Shown: piece after piece, positions 22,289 to 35,339 of the stretch
Numbering within the stretch: the first letter of the stretch is position 1
Layout of the letters: each line of letters opens with the position of its first letter
Assembly: GCA_023974075.1 (NCBI GenBank)
Contig: CM043793.1
Location: forward strand, 7,806,788 to 7,870,787
Direction: 5' to 3'
DNA: 64,000 nt
Origin: Chaenocephalus aceratus
Lineage: Eukaryota > Chordata > Actinopteri > Perciformes > Channichthyidae
Notes under the pieces: generated by a model
Databases searched by the model: none
Seen by the model: the letters and a program-made list of their open reading frames with translations, nothing else
Told to the model about the DNA's origin: nothing
Position numbers and translations under genes: made by a program

Positions 22289-22527
22289 CTAACAAACACA
22301 CACAATTTTCACACTTTTGTTAGCCCCCCGAACATGCTGTATGTAATACATGTGTAGGGGGGGTGTACAGTGGGTGGTCATTGGAAATATGTTCTGATAT
22401 ATGTTCTTCACAGAAAATGAGCTAAGGCCATTGAGTGTGAGTTTGAAAAAATAATTGATCATATAATCTTTCTTTAGATAAATAATGAAAACGGGTCGCA
22501 CAGACCCGAACACCATACAAGGGTTAA

Positions 22528-25070
22528 GTGGGACTTTTGGACAAATGACGGCAGCATTGACTGAGGGTTCAAAACTGTCCAAGTCTGTTCACATTTTTCT
22601 TTCCCACTTACACGTCTTTAAACACTGCCAGAGCCCATACAGTGTTACCATGAGTGCTTACTACATTTCAGCTTTCTTCCTTTTCCTTTAACTATAAATA
22701 CTTGCCGAGGGCAGCGTTGAGACTCTCTATATGTCTTGATAATCCAGATTTCTATGGCGATAAAATATGAGGATGCTTCTTGTCCAGGAGTTTGTGATGA
22801 CTTTCACCTCAGGACCCCTACGTCTAAACACGGCGGGTTAGTATGGGAATGTGTAACAGACTTCCTGGATGCATCTGAAAACACACTGGGATCCCTTTTG
22901 ATTCAGTAAATAACCGTGACCTGTGACCCCAGGCCTTCTTTTACAAATAATTGGATGGCCGTGCTTATGTTTCAGCCTCAATAAGGACAAATGGGAACCA
23001 GTGTGAGTGGAGCACCTCAGTTGAGCCGTTACTTTACTTTGCCAGTAAATTGTCATCCTTACCGTAATATGTTTGTGGCTGCTTTCACTACATCAGATAT
23101 GTCATCACCATTCGTTCTTTTGATTTAAATTCCAATAAAAGCCCCAATTCACTTTTTAATTATATAAAACAGCATACTAAGCAGGAATGATATTTTTACT
23201 ACAGTTTGCCTTACAGAGACTTTTGAGCGCTCCTTTCTTTCATCCAACTTGAATTAAAAGCTTAGCCTTGTTTTCCTCTATGTCCTCATTTTAGGGATGG
23301 ATTCCAAAAAGCTATGACCAAACACAGCTGTCCACAACATATGACTGAGATAATGTTCAAGATATTATCTTATTCAATATTCCCTTCTACAAAATCAAGC
23401 CAAATGATGGCACATAGTGTGTAATTTGAAATGTTATATAACAAAGTAAGTGTACTTTCATCAGGCACAGGATTAGCTTTACCTTGTGAAATACCACTTC
23501 AAATAAACATGTTACACCTGATAATACAAAAATGTGTAGTTTTTGCTTAATTGATTTTAGGTTGACTGTGTGGATTGTTGTACGACCAGTTTTCCCTTCT
23601 GTCGGCAGGTCTTGTTACAATTGATAGTCCATCACGCTGTGATTCATCCTGGCAGCAGTTCCTGACTCCCACTGTAACTGCTTTGGATAAGCTCCCCATG
23701 TCCCAGGAAGGTGTCTGAGCTATACTGGAGTTGATGTGTTTCATCTTCCCATCAGACAAAACTCAAGACATTAAAAAGAGGCAGCCAATGTACAATGAGG
23801 TTTTAGACAAAATGGCATATCTGATATAAAAAGCAAAACACCAAAGCCGTATCCGATGGGTGGCCTAAATAAAGAACTAAAAAACCCATGTGAAAATATT
23901 AATTCCATCAGTTTAATGAAAGTTAAAAAAAACATACAAATATAAAATATTTATGCTAGGAGGCTTAATACCAGAAGTTTGCACCATTTTAACTACACAA
24001 AGTTTAACGTACGTATTGTCGATTTTCAGTTTTGTGTTCTGTGATTGCTATTAAAGAATTATGTACTTAAATACAGGTATGATTTATATATTCAACAAAA
24101 TCTCTCAATTGAGAAACACATCAAACATTTTGTGGAGTGTTTTTTGGAATTGGAACTCAATGTGTTGACTCCAAGCCCCCAGTAAGTGAGATGGGGCGTG
24201 AAAGCAAATATTCATAGTGGCCAAACGGTGCTACTACAACTTCTGTGTCAGTCTGTGATGTCAATTTGGCCCAGAATGACAAGTCTGTAAATAAGAGAAT
24301 ATTTTTTCTAATCAACTTGACACGACGGACACTCTTATAGCCCTTATTTAATTAATTAGGGCCTTACAGTTCTAAAATGTGCTAAAAGGAAAAACCCACA
24401 AAGTTATTTCCCCTCTGCATTCATTTGACTGAGATGAGTCCGGACATGACGCAGCCGTGACGAAGTGGAACACAACTTGCTTACTAAATGGCCCCCATTT
24501 ATTTGGAAGATTGCCGGGAGATCCAGGATTTGTTGTATTCGAGAGTCCGGCCATTTTGGCTTCACGTGCCAATGAGCAACACTCATAGGAATGAATGTGG
24601 CGCCGCATGTATCCAGTTCTCTTTATCCATCCTGTTTGACTCTGGGAATAAAGACAGTGGTGTATCCTGACAAGTGTGATGACATGTGTCTGGACTTGCA
24701 TGGGAAATAATGAGTGCTGTATTTTGTATGCATACAATCAATCACAGGTGTTTGTTTCCCAACTAATTACGCTGCACTGTATTTTTGGAATAATCTTTTC
24801 CATTCAAGTGTATTTAAGAAGTAGTGGGTTTTGCTTCACACATTTTAGACTGCGGCTTAAGTGGGCAACACTTTTTTTTGTTCACTCTTTCTGCGGTTGT
24901 GTTTATAAGGCCTTTAATTGCTCTTTCTGTCTGCATGCGCCAACCCTAATGACTGCAGACTTTCTGAAAATGGGCACACACAAACACACTCCCAGGGGAC
25001 TGTTGAAAGCCCTTGTGCAACATTCTTTTATTCATTAGTTGTGTAGAGGGTGGTGGGCTTCTTTTGGGGG
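22528..25070. other. Intergenic, no gene recognised
   Basis: No coding exon with usable splice sites. Segments 24150-24310 and 24400-24660 look like diverged dispersed repeats, but I cannot name them. Confidence 0.4.
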
Positions 25071-25077
25071 AGTTGGT

Positions 25078-25146
25078 GGGCGGGGCTTATTCCTCTGGTC
25101 TGGCAGCCTCCCTGAACTTTGCCTATCAGTTTACAAATCAGCCAAT
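25078..25146 (+). promoter_or_regulatory. Weak candidate promoter (GC box plus CCAAT)
   Basis: GGGCGGGGC at 25078-25086 and CCAAT at 25142-25146 lie on the plus strand ahead of a purine-rich stretch. This could be a distal start for adamtsl2, or chance. No CpG-rich island surrounds it. Confidence 0.2.
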
Positions 25147-26443
25147 GGAGCAGAGCGTCAACTAATGTAGCCAACAGACACACTTGCAGCAGACAGAGAA
25201 GAATGAGAGAAATTGATAGAGGAGGAGAAGAAGTACTGAGAGGATGGAAGAGGAGATACATACAAAGAGATTACATGTGTTGGCGAAACAGTTTAAGGCG
25301 TGTTTGCAAACCCCATTGGTCAATACATTGACTGAAATCGGTTAAGCAGTTCATGAACGGAGTTAAATAAGTGATCAAGCATCGAGAGAACAAGTGCAAA
25401 GAGACAGCTGTAGAAACAGAGAGAAGTGAAGAAAGGAGTGTGACCGAAAGTAGAGAGAAAAAAACACACCCAGAGGAAGAGAGGGAGGGGTGTGAAATAA
25501 CAGCAGAAAAAGATAGAGAAAAACATAAGAGAGAAGAGTTGAAATGGTATTAGAGTGGGAGGGAGACAGACAGATGAGGAAAAGGAGAGGAGGGCGACAT
25601 GGTGGGCAGACATGGTGGTCCTCAGACGTCTGCTCGTCCTCCTCTCATCATTCACTCCTCTCTCCTCGCCTCCCATTCCTCCGTCTGAATCGCCGTCCTC
25701 CCATCTGGTTTTGGCTTCCACTCTGTTTCTCAGTGTGTTTCGGAAAAGGAGGAAATCCAGCCACTTAAAGGAGCATTTCACTAGAAAAGGAAAAGAAAAT
25801 CTAAGTTTATCATTAAACACAAAACACAAATAAATTCCGGTGACATTTCCACTATTGTTAGATATTAAGAGCCAGAACTAAACCCTCACTGATTTCATAT
25901 TTCTAACGTGAGATGCAAAGTGGTACATTCTCTGCAACTGGTTACCGAATAAAGCATTTGGACATCCCTAATTGGAGTCATGACCTAAGCCTGAATACTA
26001 TGACAACTGGTTTACGCAGTTTATTTTTTGCATCATTGGCCAAATATTCTATAGTAACCTTTCGACTTTAGTGATGACGTATTTTTGTAGGCTAACACTG
26101 AAGTGAGCATCGCCATGTGTCCTTCAACAAAAGCAATGGGATCCAGTGGGTTTTGTAATATTGCACACAAAATAATCCTGTCCAGTTTTTCAGTTCAGTG
26201 GGATAATCACATATGAAAACGACTTTTACGATTTTTGAAGGGAAAATGCATATTTTGCTCAAAATTCATTGAAAATCCAATGTTAACAGAAGAGTAGTTT
26301 GGCAACATGTACTAAATTGTTGTTGCACAAAAACACTCAACACATTTGAATTAAAAAAATATGAGAAAGTATTTTGTGGACACTGATTGTTACACCCTGG
26401 GGACAAGTGCACTGTGGGAAATATGGAGCTCCCCTCTGTATTC

Positions 26444-26684
26444 AGTCTGTCTGTCTGTCTGTCTGTCCGTCCGTCCGTCCGTCTGTCCGTCTCTCTGTCT
26501 GTCTGTCTGTCCGTCTGTCCGTCTCTCTGTCTGTCTGTCTGTCTGTCCGTCCGTCTGTCCGTCCGTCCGTCCGTCCGTCCGTCCGTCCGTCTGTCCGTCT
26601 GTCCGTCCGTCCGTCCGTCCGTCTGTCCGTCTCTCTGTCTGTCTGTCTGTCCGTCTGTCCGTCTCTCTGTCTGTCTGTCTGTCA

Positions 26685-26715
<31 letters not shown>

Positions 26716-26745
26716 CGTCCGTCCGTCCGTCTGTCTGTCCGTCTC

Positions 26746-26784
<39 letters not shown>

Positions 26785-26788
26785 GCCT

Positions 26789-26819
<31 letters not shown>

Positions 26820-26950
26820 CGTCCGTCCGTCCGTCCGTCCGTCCGTCTCTCTGTCTGTCTGTCTGTCCGTCCGTCTGTCCGTCTCTCTGTCTGTCTGTCT
26901 GTGTGTCTGTCTGTCTGTCTGTCTGTCTGTGTGTCTGTCTGTCTGTCTGT
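26444..26950 (+). repeat. Compound (CTGT/CCGT)n array, about 507 bp
   Basis: Tetranucleotide array alternating blocks of GTCT and GTCC. Seven CTCTCTGT interruptions mark a higher-order pattern. It has no stops in any plus frame and a 245-codon QTDR-type frame on the minus strand, which is an artefact. Confidence 0.95.
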
Positions 26951-27247
26951 GCCCATCTCTGTCCATTGGTCTGCCTTGTGATGCTTTTCATCTTAAAACG
27001 CATTCATACGAAGTATTGAGACGGACAATAGGAGGGTGTAAAGTTAAAGTCTAGTTGGAAATGATATAAAACATATACACTTTAAATCCACATGTGCCTA
27101 AGTAGACACGCTAATAAACTGAACAAAGGGTCTGAAAGAATGTAAGCCTATTGCTCCTGTTGAGTTTGTTCTTCTTCTAACTCCTCTGATCCTCCCGCCT
27201 TCTGCCTCTTGTGCCACTCTGCTGCTCCTGCTGGCTGGGGAGGAGCA

Positions 27248-27286
27248 GGAGGAGGAGGAGGAGGAGGAGGAGGAGGAGGAGGAGGA
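27248..27286 (+). repeat. (AGG)n microsatellite
   Basis: About 39 bp of AGG repeats, just upstream of the candidate exon at 27370. Confidence 0.9.
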
Positions 27287-27369
27287 AGAGGGATGCAGGG
27301 AGAGCACACCTTACCTCCCTTCCCCTCTTTCTTCCTCCCTCTGTCTGTCTCTCCCTGTTCACTCCACAG

Positions 27370-27488
27370 CAACAGCAGCACTCACCGACACACCACCTCT
27401 GTCCCTGGCACGCTGACACACACATAAACACACACACTGAGCGGCATCCTCAAAACAGACAAGACGCCCCTGGACTGCTGCAGGCTAG
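27370..27488 (+). other. Candidate non-coding 5' exon, possibly of adamtsl2
   Basis: A long pyrimidine tract (27312-27368) ends in ccacag, and 119 bases later gctag is followed by the strong donor GTGAGT. The interval has no ATG. It lies on the same strand as adamtsl2, 16.7 kb before its first coding exon, which itself starts with an acceptor one base before ATG and so needs an upstream exon. The link is inferred. Confidence 0.35.
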
Positions 27489-27841
27489 GTGAGTGGGTAA
27501 ATGTTGGAAACTTGTGTGTGGGTGTGTATGCTGTGTTTGTGTTTATATTGTGTTAAGGCTTGTGTGCTTCATGATTTTGTGTGTGTGTGTATAAATGTTT
27601 GCTGCTGGCATGATTGCATGTGCTGGTTGGTTTGCGTCTGGTCTCTCTGTATGTGTGTGTGTGTAAATGTGTTTACGAGGTACAGCAGAGCCAATGAGAC
27701 TTGTGTTTTGCACCAGACCAAAACAAATCCACAAAATAATGCTGACTCTATTTCAGGAATTGAGTGTGTTTTCCGTGCAGGCATGCATGCGTATGTATGT
27801 GTGCTTGGAGAGGCCAGAGTCAGTCTGGAAACTTGTCAGCG

Positions 27842-27900
27842 GAGTGTGTGTGTGTGCGTCTGTGCGTGCATCTGTGTGTGTGTGTGTGTGTGTGTGTGTA
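27842..27900 (+). repeat. Imperfect (GT)n microsatellite
   Basis: GT runs broken by gcgtctgtgcgtgcatct. Confidence 0.85.
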
Positions 27901-28162
27901 AACTGGTGAGGGAGAGGCTTACATTTTGGCCAGCACTACTAGTCCAACTGTGGAATGGTTTTTGTGGCTCTAAATTGGTAAATAAAATAGAAAGTCTCGT
28001 CAAGGTTCACTTACAAACTTTCTCTAAATTGTTTTTAAAATAAAAAAAGACCAGGCCCATTTTGGCAGAGTAATAAAGCTAGGACTCAATTAGGATGATA
28101 GGTCTCTCGTACCTGAGCATATTCAGATCTGTTAGTTTGCTAGCATACTTTTTAAGCATATA

Positions 28163-29759
28163 CAGTGGGGCAAAAAAGTATTTAGTCAGCCACCAATTGT
28201 GCAAGTTCTCCCACTTAAAAATATGAGAGAGGCCTGTAATTTTCATCCTAGGTACACTTCAACTATGAGAGACAGAATGGGGGGAAAGAATCCAGGAAAT
28301 CACATTGTAGGATTTTTAATGAATTAATTGGTAAATTCCTCGGTAAAATAAGTATTTGGTCACCTACAAACAAACAAGATTTCTGGCTCTCACAGACCTG
28401 TAACTTCTTCTTGAAGAGCCTCCTCTGTCCTCCACTCGTTAACTGTATTAATGGCACCTGTTTGAACTCGTTATCAGTATAAAAGACACCTGTCCACAAC
28501 CTCAAACAGTCACACTCCAAACTCCACTATGGCCAAGACCAAAGAGCTGTCAAAGGACACCAGAAACAAAATTGAAGACCTGCACCAGGCTGGGAAGACT
28601 GAATCTGCAATAGGTGAGCAGCTTGGTGTGAAGAGATCAACTGTGGGAGCAATTATTAGAAAATGGAAGACATACAAGACCACTGATAATCTCCCTCGAT
28701 CTGGGGCTCCACGCAAGATCTCACCCCGTGGGGTCAAAATGATCACAAGAACGGTGAGCAAAAATCCCAGAACCACACGGGGGGACCTAGTCAAGGACCT
28801 GCAGAGAGCTGGGACCAAAGTAACAAAGGCTACCATCAGTAACACACTACGCCGCCAGGGACTCAAATCCTGCAGTGCCAGACGTGTCCCCCTGCTTAAG
28901 CCAGTACATGTCCAGGCCCGTCTGAAGTTTGCCAGAGAGCATTTAGATGATCCAGAAGAGGATTGGGAGAATGTCATATGGTCAGATGAAACCAAAATAG
29001 AACTTTTTGGTAAAAACTCAACTAGACGTGTTTGGAGGAGAAAGAATGCTGAGTTGCATCCAAAGAACGCCATACCTACTGTGAAACATGGGGGTGGAAA
29101 CATCATGCTTTGGGGCTGTTTTTCTGCAAAGGGACCAGGACGACTGATCCGTATAAAGGAAAGAATAAATGGGGCCATGTATCGTGAGATTTTGAGTGAC
29201 AACCTCCTTCCATCAGCAGGGGCATTGAAGATGAAACGTGGCTGGGTCTTTCAGCATGACAATGATCCCAAACACACCGCCCGGGCAACGAAGGAGTGGC
29301 TTCGTAAGAAGCATTTCAAGGTCCTGTAGTGGCCTAGCCAGTCTCCAGATCTCAATCCCATAGAAAATCTTTGGAGGGAATTGAAAGTCCGTGTTGCCCA
29401 GCGACAGCCCCAAAACATCACTGCTCTAGAGGAGATCTGCATGGAGGAATGGGCCAACATACCAGCAACAGTGTGTGAAAACCTTGTGAAGACTTTCAGA
29501 AAACGTTTGACCTCTGTCATTGCCAACAAAGGGTATGTAACAAAGTATTGAGATGAACTTTTGTTATTGACCAAATACTTATTTTCCACCATAATTTGCA
29601 AATAAATTCTTTAAAAATGTGATTTTCTGGATTTTTTTTCTTCTCATTTTGTCTCTCATAGTTGAGGTATACCTAGGATGAAAATTACAGGCCTCTCATC
29701 TTTTTAAGTGGGAGAACTTGCACAATTGGTGGCTGACTAAATACATTTTTGCCCCACTG
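28163..29759 (+). mobile_element. Complete Tc1-like transposon
   Basis: Ends cagtggggcaaaaaagta and its inverted partner ...tttttgccccactg are flanked by TA at 28161-28162 and 29760-29761. Inverted similarity runs about 90 bp inward (ccaccaattgtgcaagttct and so on). The 1597-bp length is typical of a full-size member, and divergence between the two ends is small, suggesting a fairly recent insertion. Confidence 0.92.
28529..29551 (+). pseudogene. Tc1-like transposase with one premature stop
   Basis: The frame opens [20 protein letters not shown] (paired-like helix-turn-helix), then GRPR-like SGAPRKISP. The DD34E residues are WSDETKIEL (D1), QHDNDPKHT (D2) and [11 protein letters not shown] (E). 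A TAG at 29327-29329 falls between D2 and E where the family has a Glu codon. After it the same frame continues for 73 codons to TGA at 29549-29551. Total length is about 340 codons, the family norm. No other frameshift was seen. In this genome copy the catalytic Glu is not translated, so it should be inactive. Confidence 0.9.
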
Positions 29760-29761
29760 TA

Positions 29762-32700
29762 TGTTGTAACACGTGCAAGAGACTTGCTTTTTATCATCTT
29801 ATACTTCAGATATTTTCGATTTAATAATTAGTCTGCTTATTGAATCTAACTATTCCGGGCATGATACATTGTTTTAATTTGGTCGGATCTGCTTTCACAA
29901 AGGCAACACTCAACTGGTTCAGAAGTTGTAAAACAAAAATGATTTAGTGGAAATGTAATTTAGAAAATTGGTAATTTAGTTTGTTCTATGTAAGACTCAA
30001 GTTGTTACATTTTACTCTTTGCAACTGGCTACTAAGTTACGTGTAGCTAGCCAATTCCGTCTTGCCTTGATGCCACACTGGTTACAGAAAATGAGTGGAA
30101 CAGGTAGCAAGTGGGCACTGACAGCTCTGGGTCTGAACAGTCCTTTTTGCGCTAGCTAGCTATTTTATCATTTGTTATCATTTTTGCTCTTGCATTAAAA
30201 GTAAGATGGAGAGAGGGATAAATAATACAGTTATACATATATGTTATTACTAATTATATGCCAATAATAAATGTTATTTTCAGAATTATAAATCCTTTAT
30301 TAGTCCCACAGCTGGGAAATGTACATTATATACATCACACCACTTCCAGTACTTTATCCAAAAACAAGAAAGACTTAATTTTGTATGTTCACAGATACAG
30401 ATAATGGTGTCTGTATCGATCCTAAATATAGTTAAAGCAGTAATAGAAGTCGTTTTTCTGTTGCTAAAGTTTACATTTCTGCAGGTGGCGTCTGTCTCCT
30501 GTATAGTCTTGATTGATATAATGTCAATGCCTGCTCAAGAGTAACTTTTTTAGTTTTTTGTTAGTGAATGTAATACAGATGAACTGAGTCTGTCTGTTCT
30601 CCTGCGAAAGTCAGCCCTAAAGAGAGAGACAATAAAAAGGTCAGAGTTCAAGTGTGAGCAATCTAGCTTAACCTCTGTTTGCCCTAGGGGCAACTCAACT
30701 CTGGGGACCTCTCCTCAACTTCTCAGACTGACTTCCTTTCTCCTTAATCCTCTGTGCCTTTCCTTGTTTTTGTCTCTTTTCAATCATCCTTCCTCCCCAT
30801 CTATTTGTCTATCTGCCCATTTGTCTGTCTGTCTGTTGGCTCTCTTGGTATTTATTTTTGCATACAAGAGGCAGAGTTGAGCCTACATAAATGTTTCACT
30901 TTGCATGTGGACTTGAGAAAGAATTGCGACAAAGGAAACGAGAAGAGAGTTTGGCTAATGGAGCAAAAGCCACCAGGGATGAGTCTGCGGGCTCGGGGTT
31001 ATTAGTGTCAGGGTTTGCACGTGTCCCAATGTTTGACTGGTATACGCTTTGAAAGGCAGACGGCGAGAATTTGTTGGCTGGAATTTGCCGAGTCACCAAT
31101 ATATCACACCAGTTTATTATATCACAAACTTTCAAACTATGCATTTGCTTTCACGCAAACAAGAGAATCTACATTGTCTCAACCATCTAACCATCACTCT
31201 CAAATAAAATCAATTCTATTATTGCGACTTTCTATTACCAGTATGTGACTTCCATGTCCTGTGGTTAAAGCTGGCCTTGAATATTGTGTTCCTGATTGCG
31301 AACTGCCGCTCTTGGTTGTCTGTTCAGGTACAGAACATGCTGTTGAAATTGTGTTACTGATGTTCATCACTTGGATGAGCAAGCCCGTTCTCAATCCCAA
31401 TCTTCACATAAAAAGTCTTGGTCGGCTGCGCTACATATGAGTCCAACAAAAAAATGCTCTTTGTGGGCATAGATATGGCCGGAGAAAAGGACACGGTACG
31501 ACGATGTAGTTAATAGATGTCTGGTCAGATGGATTGGTCAAATAACACAGGGCTTCCACCCAGCAGACCGGAGTGTGTGTTGAGTGTTAACCACAAGTCA
31601 TCTTTGAGTGGTTTTACTTAACGTTACAAACATAACCCAAACCAGTTTTTTCCTAAACAAGTAGTTTAGTTAACGAAACCGTTTTGTGTGCACACAGAAG
31701 TTTTACCGTCAAAACACTGCGTGCATGTAACTAGTGGAAATTGATATGTGCAAATATGACGCTCGAGGGGTGTGTAGAGCATCATACTGTAGTTGGAAGA
31801 CTAGGACCATTAAACACGCTGCTATATTTGACAGGTTGGGGGTTAACAAGTATTGTTTCATTGTACATGAAATGACTGTGGTCTTTGAAACACGTGAAGG
31901 CATCTCAAAATGTAAACGGCGGGGGATCAGACCAGTGCCCGACATGTTCGCTTGCTACGATCTGACGTAAGGGAATGAGCGAATCAAATTAGTCAGTCAG
32001 TCGTTCTTATTTAATTAAGTTTCACAATCGGCCAGAGCCCAATGTGAAGTTATCAGTTGTCTTGCTTTTGTCCCGTCAGCAACACAAAGCCAACAAATAT
32101 TCAATTACCTTCTGGCAAAGATTTAAATTAATCAGTTTGCATTTGTGTTTGCAATCATATTACAAGTGGCACAGAGTGTTAGGGTTTAGTTTGATAAAGT
32201 GGCAGTATTAGACTGTATATATATATCTGTCTGTGAGCTCTGCTTCAGTCCATCCTCCCAGGGGACAGACGTCTGCTGTCTGCTGTCTGCTGTCTGTCTG
32301 CTGGGGCGGCCAGTCCTACAAAAACAAAACAGCGAGCCGAGGGGCCCCAGGGTGCCGTCAGGGTGGGGACGGCACAGGGGTGAGGGAGGGGGAGATATGG
32401 GGGGATGAGGGGGACTTTTGTCCTGTGTGTTTACCCTGCCCGGGTCTCTGGGGAAAGACAGCAAAGGGAAGGAAAAAGGAAGAAGAACCTGCAAATTAGG
32501 GAATTTGTAAAGTAACGACATTAAAACAAATGTTTCAACAAAGTGACGAAAACTTTATTCATCATCACCACAAGGTAAATTCAGGTGATGCAGCATTACA
32601 ACATTAGACAGAAATAATAAAATAGGAGGTATGAAACATCTATCTGTCACTGGTCAGTATTTTCAAATGAGTTAATAAAGGAGAGTGAGATCAAACCTCT

Positions 32701-35030
32701 AGCCCTTTGACAAAAGTATTGCAAAAATGATATTTATGGTATGACAAAGCGCTCGTCAGTGGTGTGGTGGAGTCACTGCTCATGCAAACTAAACATTTCC
32801 TACTGCTAAATGAAAAATCAGTAGTAGTAGTCGACAGGTTAGTTGACGTTAGTTAGCTAACATTAGCGGTTAGCGTTGTTCTTACACCTAAAGGCTTCTT
32901 CAAATGATACTTAGACCCCTTAGATAAAGACAGTATTTCACAGCTAGCAGGCAAAGCTTGCCCTTAACGGTGGTCTTGTTTCCCCTCTCCCCTGTTAGCT
33001 TTTTTCTTTTTTTTTACCCCCCAGTGGAAGCATTTTGAAACTTCCGGGAGGTTTTCTCCGGTCACTTGATGTCGTCAGACTCGTGAAGTGTTGTACTGTG
33101 TGCGCATGAGCCTCTTAATATATCCTTCTGAATTTTAAACTACATGGTAACGTTGTTATCCTGGTAGTAACTCCCAGTTTTCAAAATCTAATTGTAATCT
33201 GATCTTTTTTTTTCTGTAACTGTAAAGGATTCCAGTTTTAAGAAATGTGTATCCTACGTAACGCTGTTACATGTATTACGTTACTCCCCAAGCCTGGTTA
33301 TTGGGTGGGGATTGGTGGTACCCTCAAGTATAGTTGCACAAACGTGTATGTGTGTAAGCAGCATAGAGGGAGAGAAAGTGTGTGACTGTGAGTTTGTACA
33401 TTAGTGCTGGGGCATTTGCATACCTGTATGTGCACATGGCTCAAGCTTGAACATTACCGTGCACGGTGGTCTACATCTGTGTGTATGTGTGTGTGCTCCG
33501 TCACGCCACTGGCTGTGTGTGTCTGTGTGTGTGTATTTGGCAGCTGGCCGCGCTCCAGCTGTGTCTGGTTGGATAATGAAGTCCAGGTGCTGCTGCGCTT
33601 GCTGTAAGACACCTGTCACCAATATTTAGTGCCAGAGAAAGCCAGACTGCAAACAGGGCGAGACGAGCTGTTTGCTTATTTAACAAGACTGCCTAACTGG
33701 ACCTGAGGACACGGGATGTACTATGAACCCTTTCCTAGAAGCTCTGTCTATGTATGTGTGTGTGTGTGTTCTGTGTTCAAGTACGTGTGTGAAAGTGCAG
33801 GCTCAAGAATATATTGAGCTCAGTCAACGTTTGCTAAATTAAGCGCAACCAAACGTTTTTCGTTGAATATTTTAATGGATTTTAAGTATTTGAGATTTAG
33901 CAGATTTGCAAAGAGGTTCAGGATTGAAAAGGCATCAATATATGGTTTATTAATCCAGTATTTTTTTATTTTGCACATACTGATCAGACAAAGTGAAAAC
34001 ATATAATTGGATTATGGTGCAAGAATGGTCTGAGAAAATGTGCAGACTAACATGGGTTTTAACAAATGAAAGACTTCATTGAGTCATTTAACTGCAGAGC
34101 CGCTCAAATACCCTCCTTTTCCTGTGTGGTTGAGCCTGTTCATGTTAGCCTTTACATTACAGACATCTACATTTCCTTATAGTCTGAAGAGCCAAACAAA
34201 GGCCTACCTGTGTAAAGTCCTAGGAAACTTACCTTGGTCCGTCCAGCACATTGGGGCTTGTTTAACTTTTACACGGGCCCCTCAACTGTCCAACTCCAGT
34301 CTCCAACACCTGTGGCCTCTCAGGAGCCCTCCTGCATCGCCCTCCACCTGCCAGCGCCAGCCTCCCACAGATTGCCAGCACTTTCAAACCTGCAGCCGGC
34401 ACACTGCCTTTGACGTGAGCATGCAGTGTGTGAGAAATGGCCTACATTGGCCATCTCATTGTTTCTCAGACGTGTTTTGAAGTCTGCTTACTGGGTTGCA
34501 TTTAAAGTTGTGGTGTCAGTCAATAAAAACATTTTATCACAATGATAATGTGTGATTAACATGACACATAACATACTAGTATTCACTTGTATTTTGGGCA
34601 AACAAAAAACTAAAATCTGTGTGGAGTTGTAATAAAGAAATGCATGACAAACTAGCAAGAGAGATCTCGATCCAGTCAGGACTTTGGCTCTCCCAGGAGA
34701 AATCATGTTGTTATTGTCAACTCTGTCGGCCATCGATGTATATTAAGAGAATGTATAGGCCAAAATACATTTTATTTTGTGAAGAAAATGCAGAACGTAT
34801 ACTGTTCTTTTATTTTACACCAATTATCTATTCATCGTTTTGTTCTTTCTTTAAATCTGCTAGGTCTCGATCTTTGTCTATAATCGATCTCTGTAGATGG
34901 TTGCAACTCTTCTCTGATTTAGTCAACTCCGCAGTGAGATCCTTCCTTTTCCTCAGAGTTGTTCCTTCAGCTTTCGTTTCTGCAACTCCTGGACTTCAAG
35001 GGCCTGATCGTTTTCATCAGTGCTCATTTA
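29762..35030. other. Intergenic, no gene recognised
   Basis: Possible retroelement tail at 30292-30345 (ctttattagtcccacagctg). A CTGTCTG-rich and GC-rich patch lies at 32225-32480, and GT microsatellites at 33480-33540 and 33755-33770. The open frames here (up to about 140 codons) have no recognisable domain. Confidence 0.4.
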
Positions 35031-35085
35031 AGATCAAATAAAAGGTACTTCATTGATCCCAAATTGGGAAATATTTAACAGTTGT
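35031..35085 (+). mobile_element. Retroelement 3' tail fragment (Rex1-like)
   Basis: The phrase aaaggtacttcattgatccc followed by aaattgggaaat matches a common fish LINE 3' end. No coding part is adjacent. Confidence 0.4.
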
Positions 35086-35339
35086 GCTCAAACTACTTAG
35101 AGCTTTTCATCTTGTTTTTCTCTGTTCTCTCTTACTTTCCTGTCTCGTGGAGGTGTTTTGAACTGTCACTTTTTTTTGCTGCTTTTAGAGTGCTGTCTGG
35201 GAATTTTCAGATGTTCCTTTCCAATCATCACACTCTTTAAAGGCAGCTTTCTCCTGCTCCTTTCTTTGCATGTAAAATATATTAAAAAAAAGTCAAATCA
35301 AACAAAGCTCGAAAGGCCAAACAAGAGGTTCAGATGTAT

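Larger units (their letters stand above)
21464..22523. mobile_element. piggyBac-type non-autonomous element
   Basis: Ends cccttgtgtggtgttc (left) and gaacaccatacaaggg (right) are inverted repeats, each bordered by TTAA (21460-21463 and 22524-22527), the piggyBac target site. Next to the right end is gggtcgcacagacccg, a small palindrome typical of this family. No transposase is inside; it carries another repeat and a CA run. Confidence 0.8.

Noticed and set aside
22217..22300. CRISPR-like or other phased repeat array
   Set aside because: Simple CA microsatellite; the genome is vertebrate and no spacer structure is present anywhere in the window.
25320..25829. 169-codon minus-strand frame
   Set aside because: Low-complexity, purine/pyrimidine-skewed DNA without domain, splice sites or conservation clue.
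26266..27054. Overlapping frames of 188-245 codons on both strands (QTDR, SVCL and PSVR type proteins)
   Set aside because: They are the translation of a stop-free tetranucleotide array in every frame.
28510..29202. 230-codon minus-strand frame
   Set aside because: It is the antisense shadow of the Tc1-like transposase on the plus strand.
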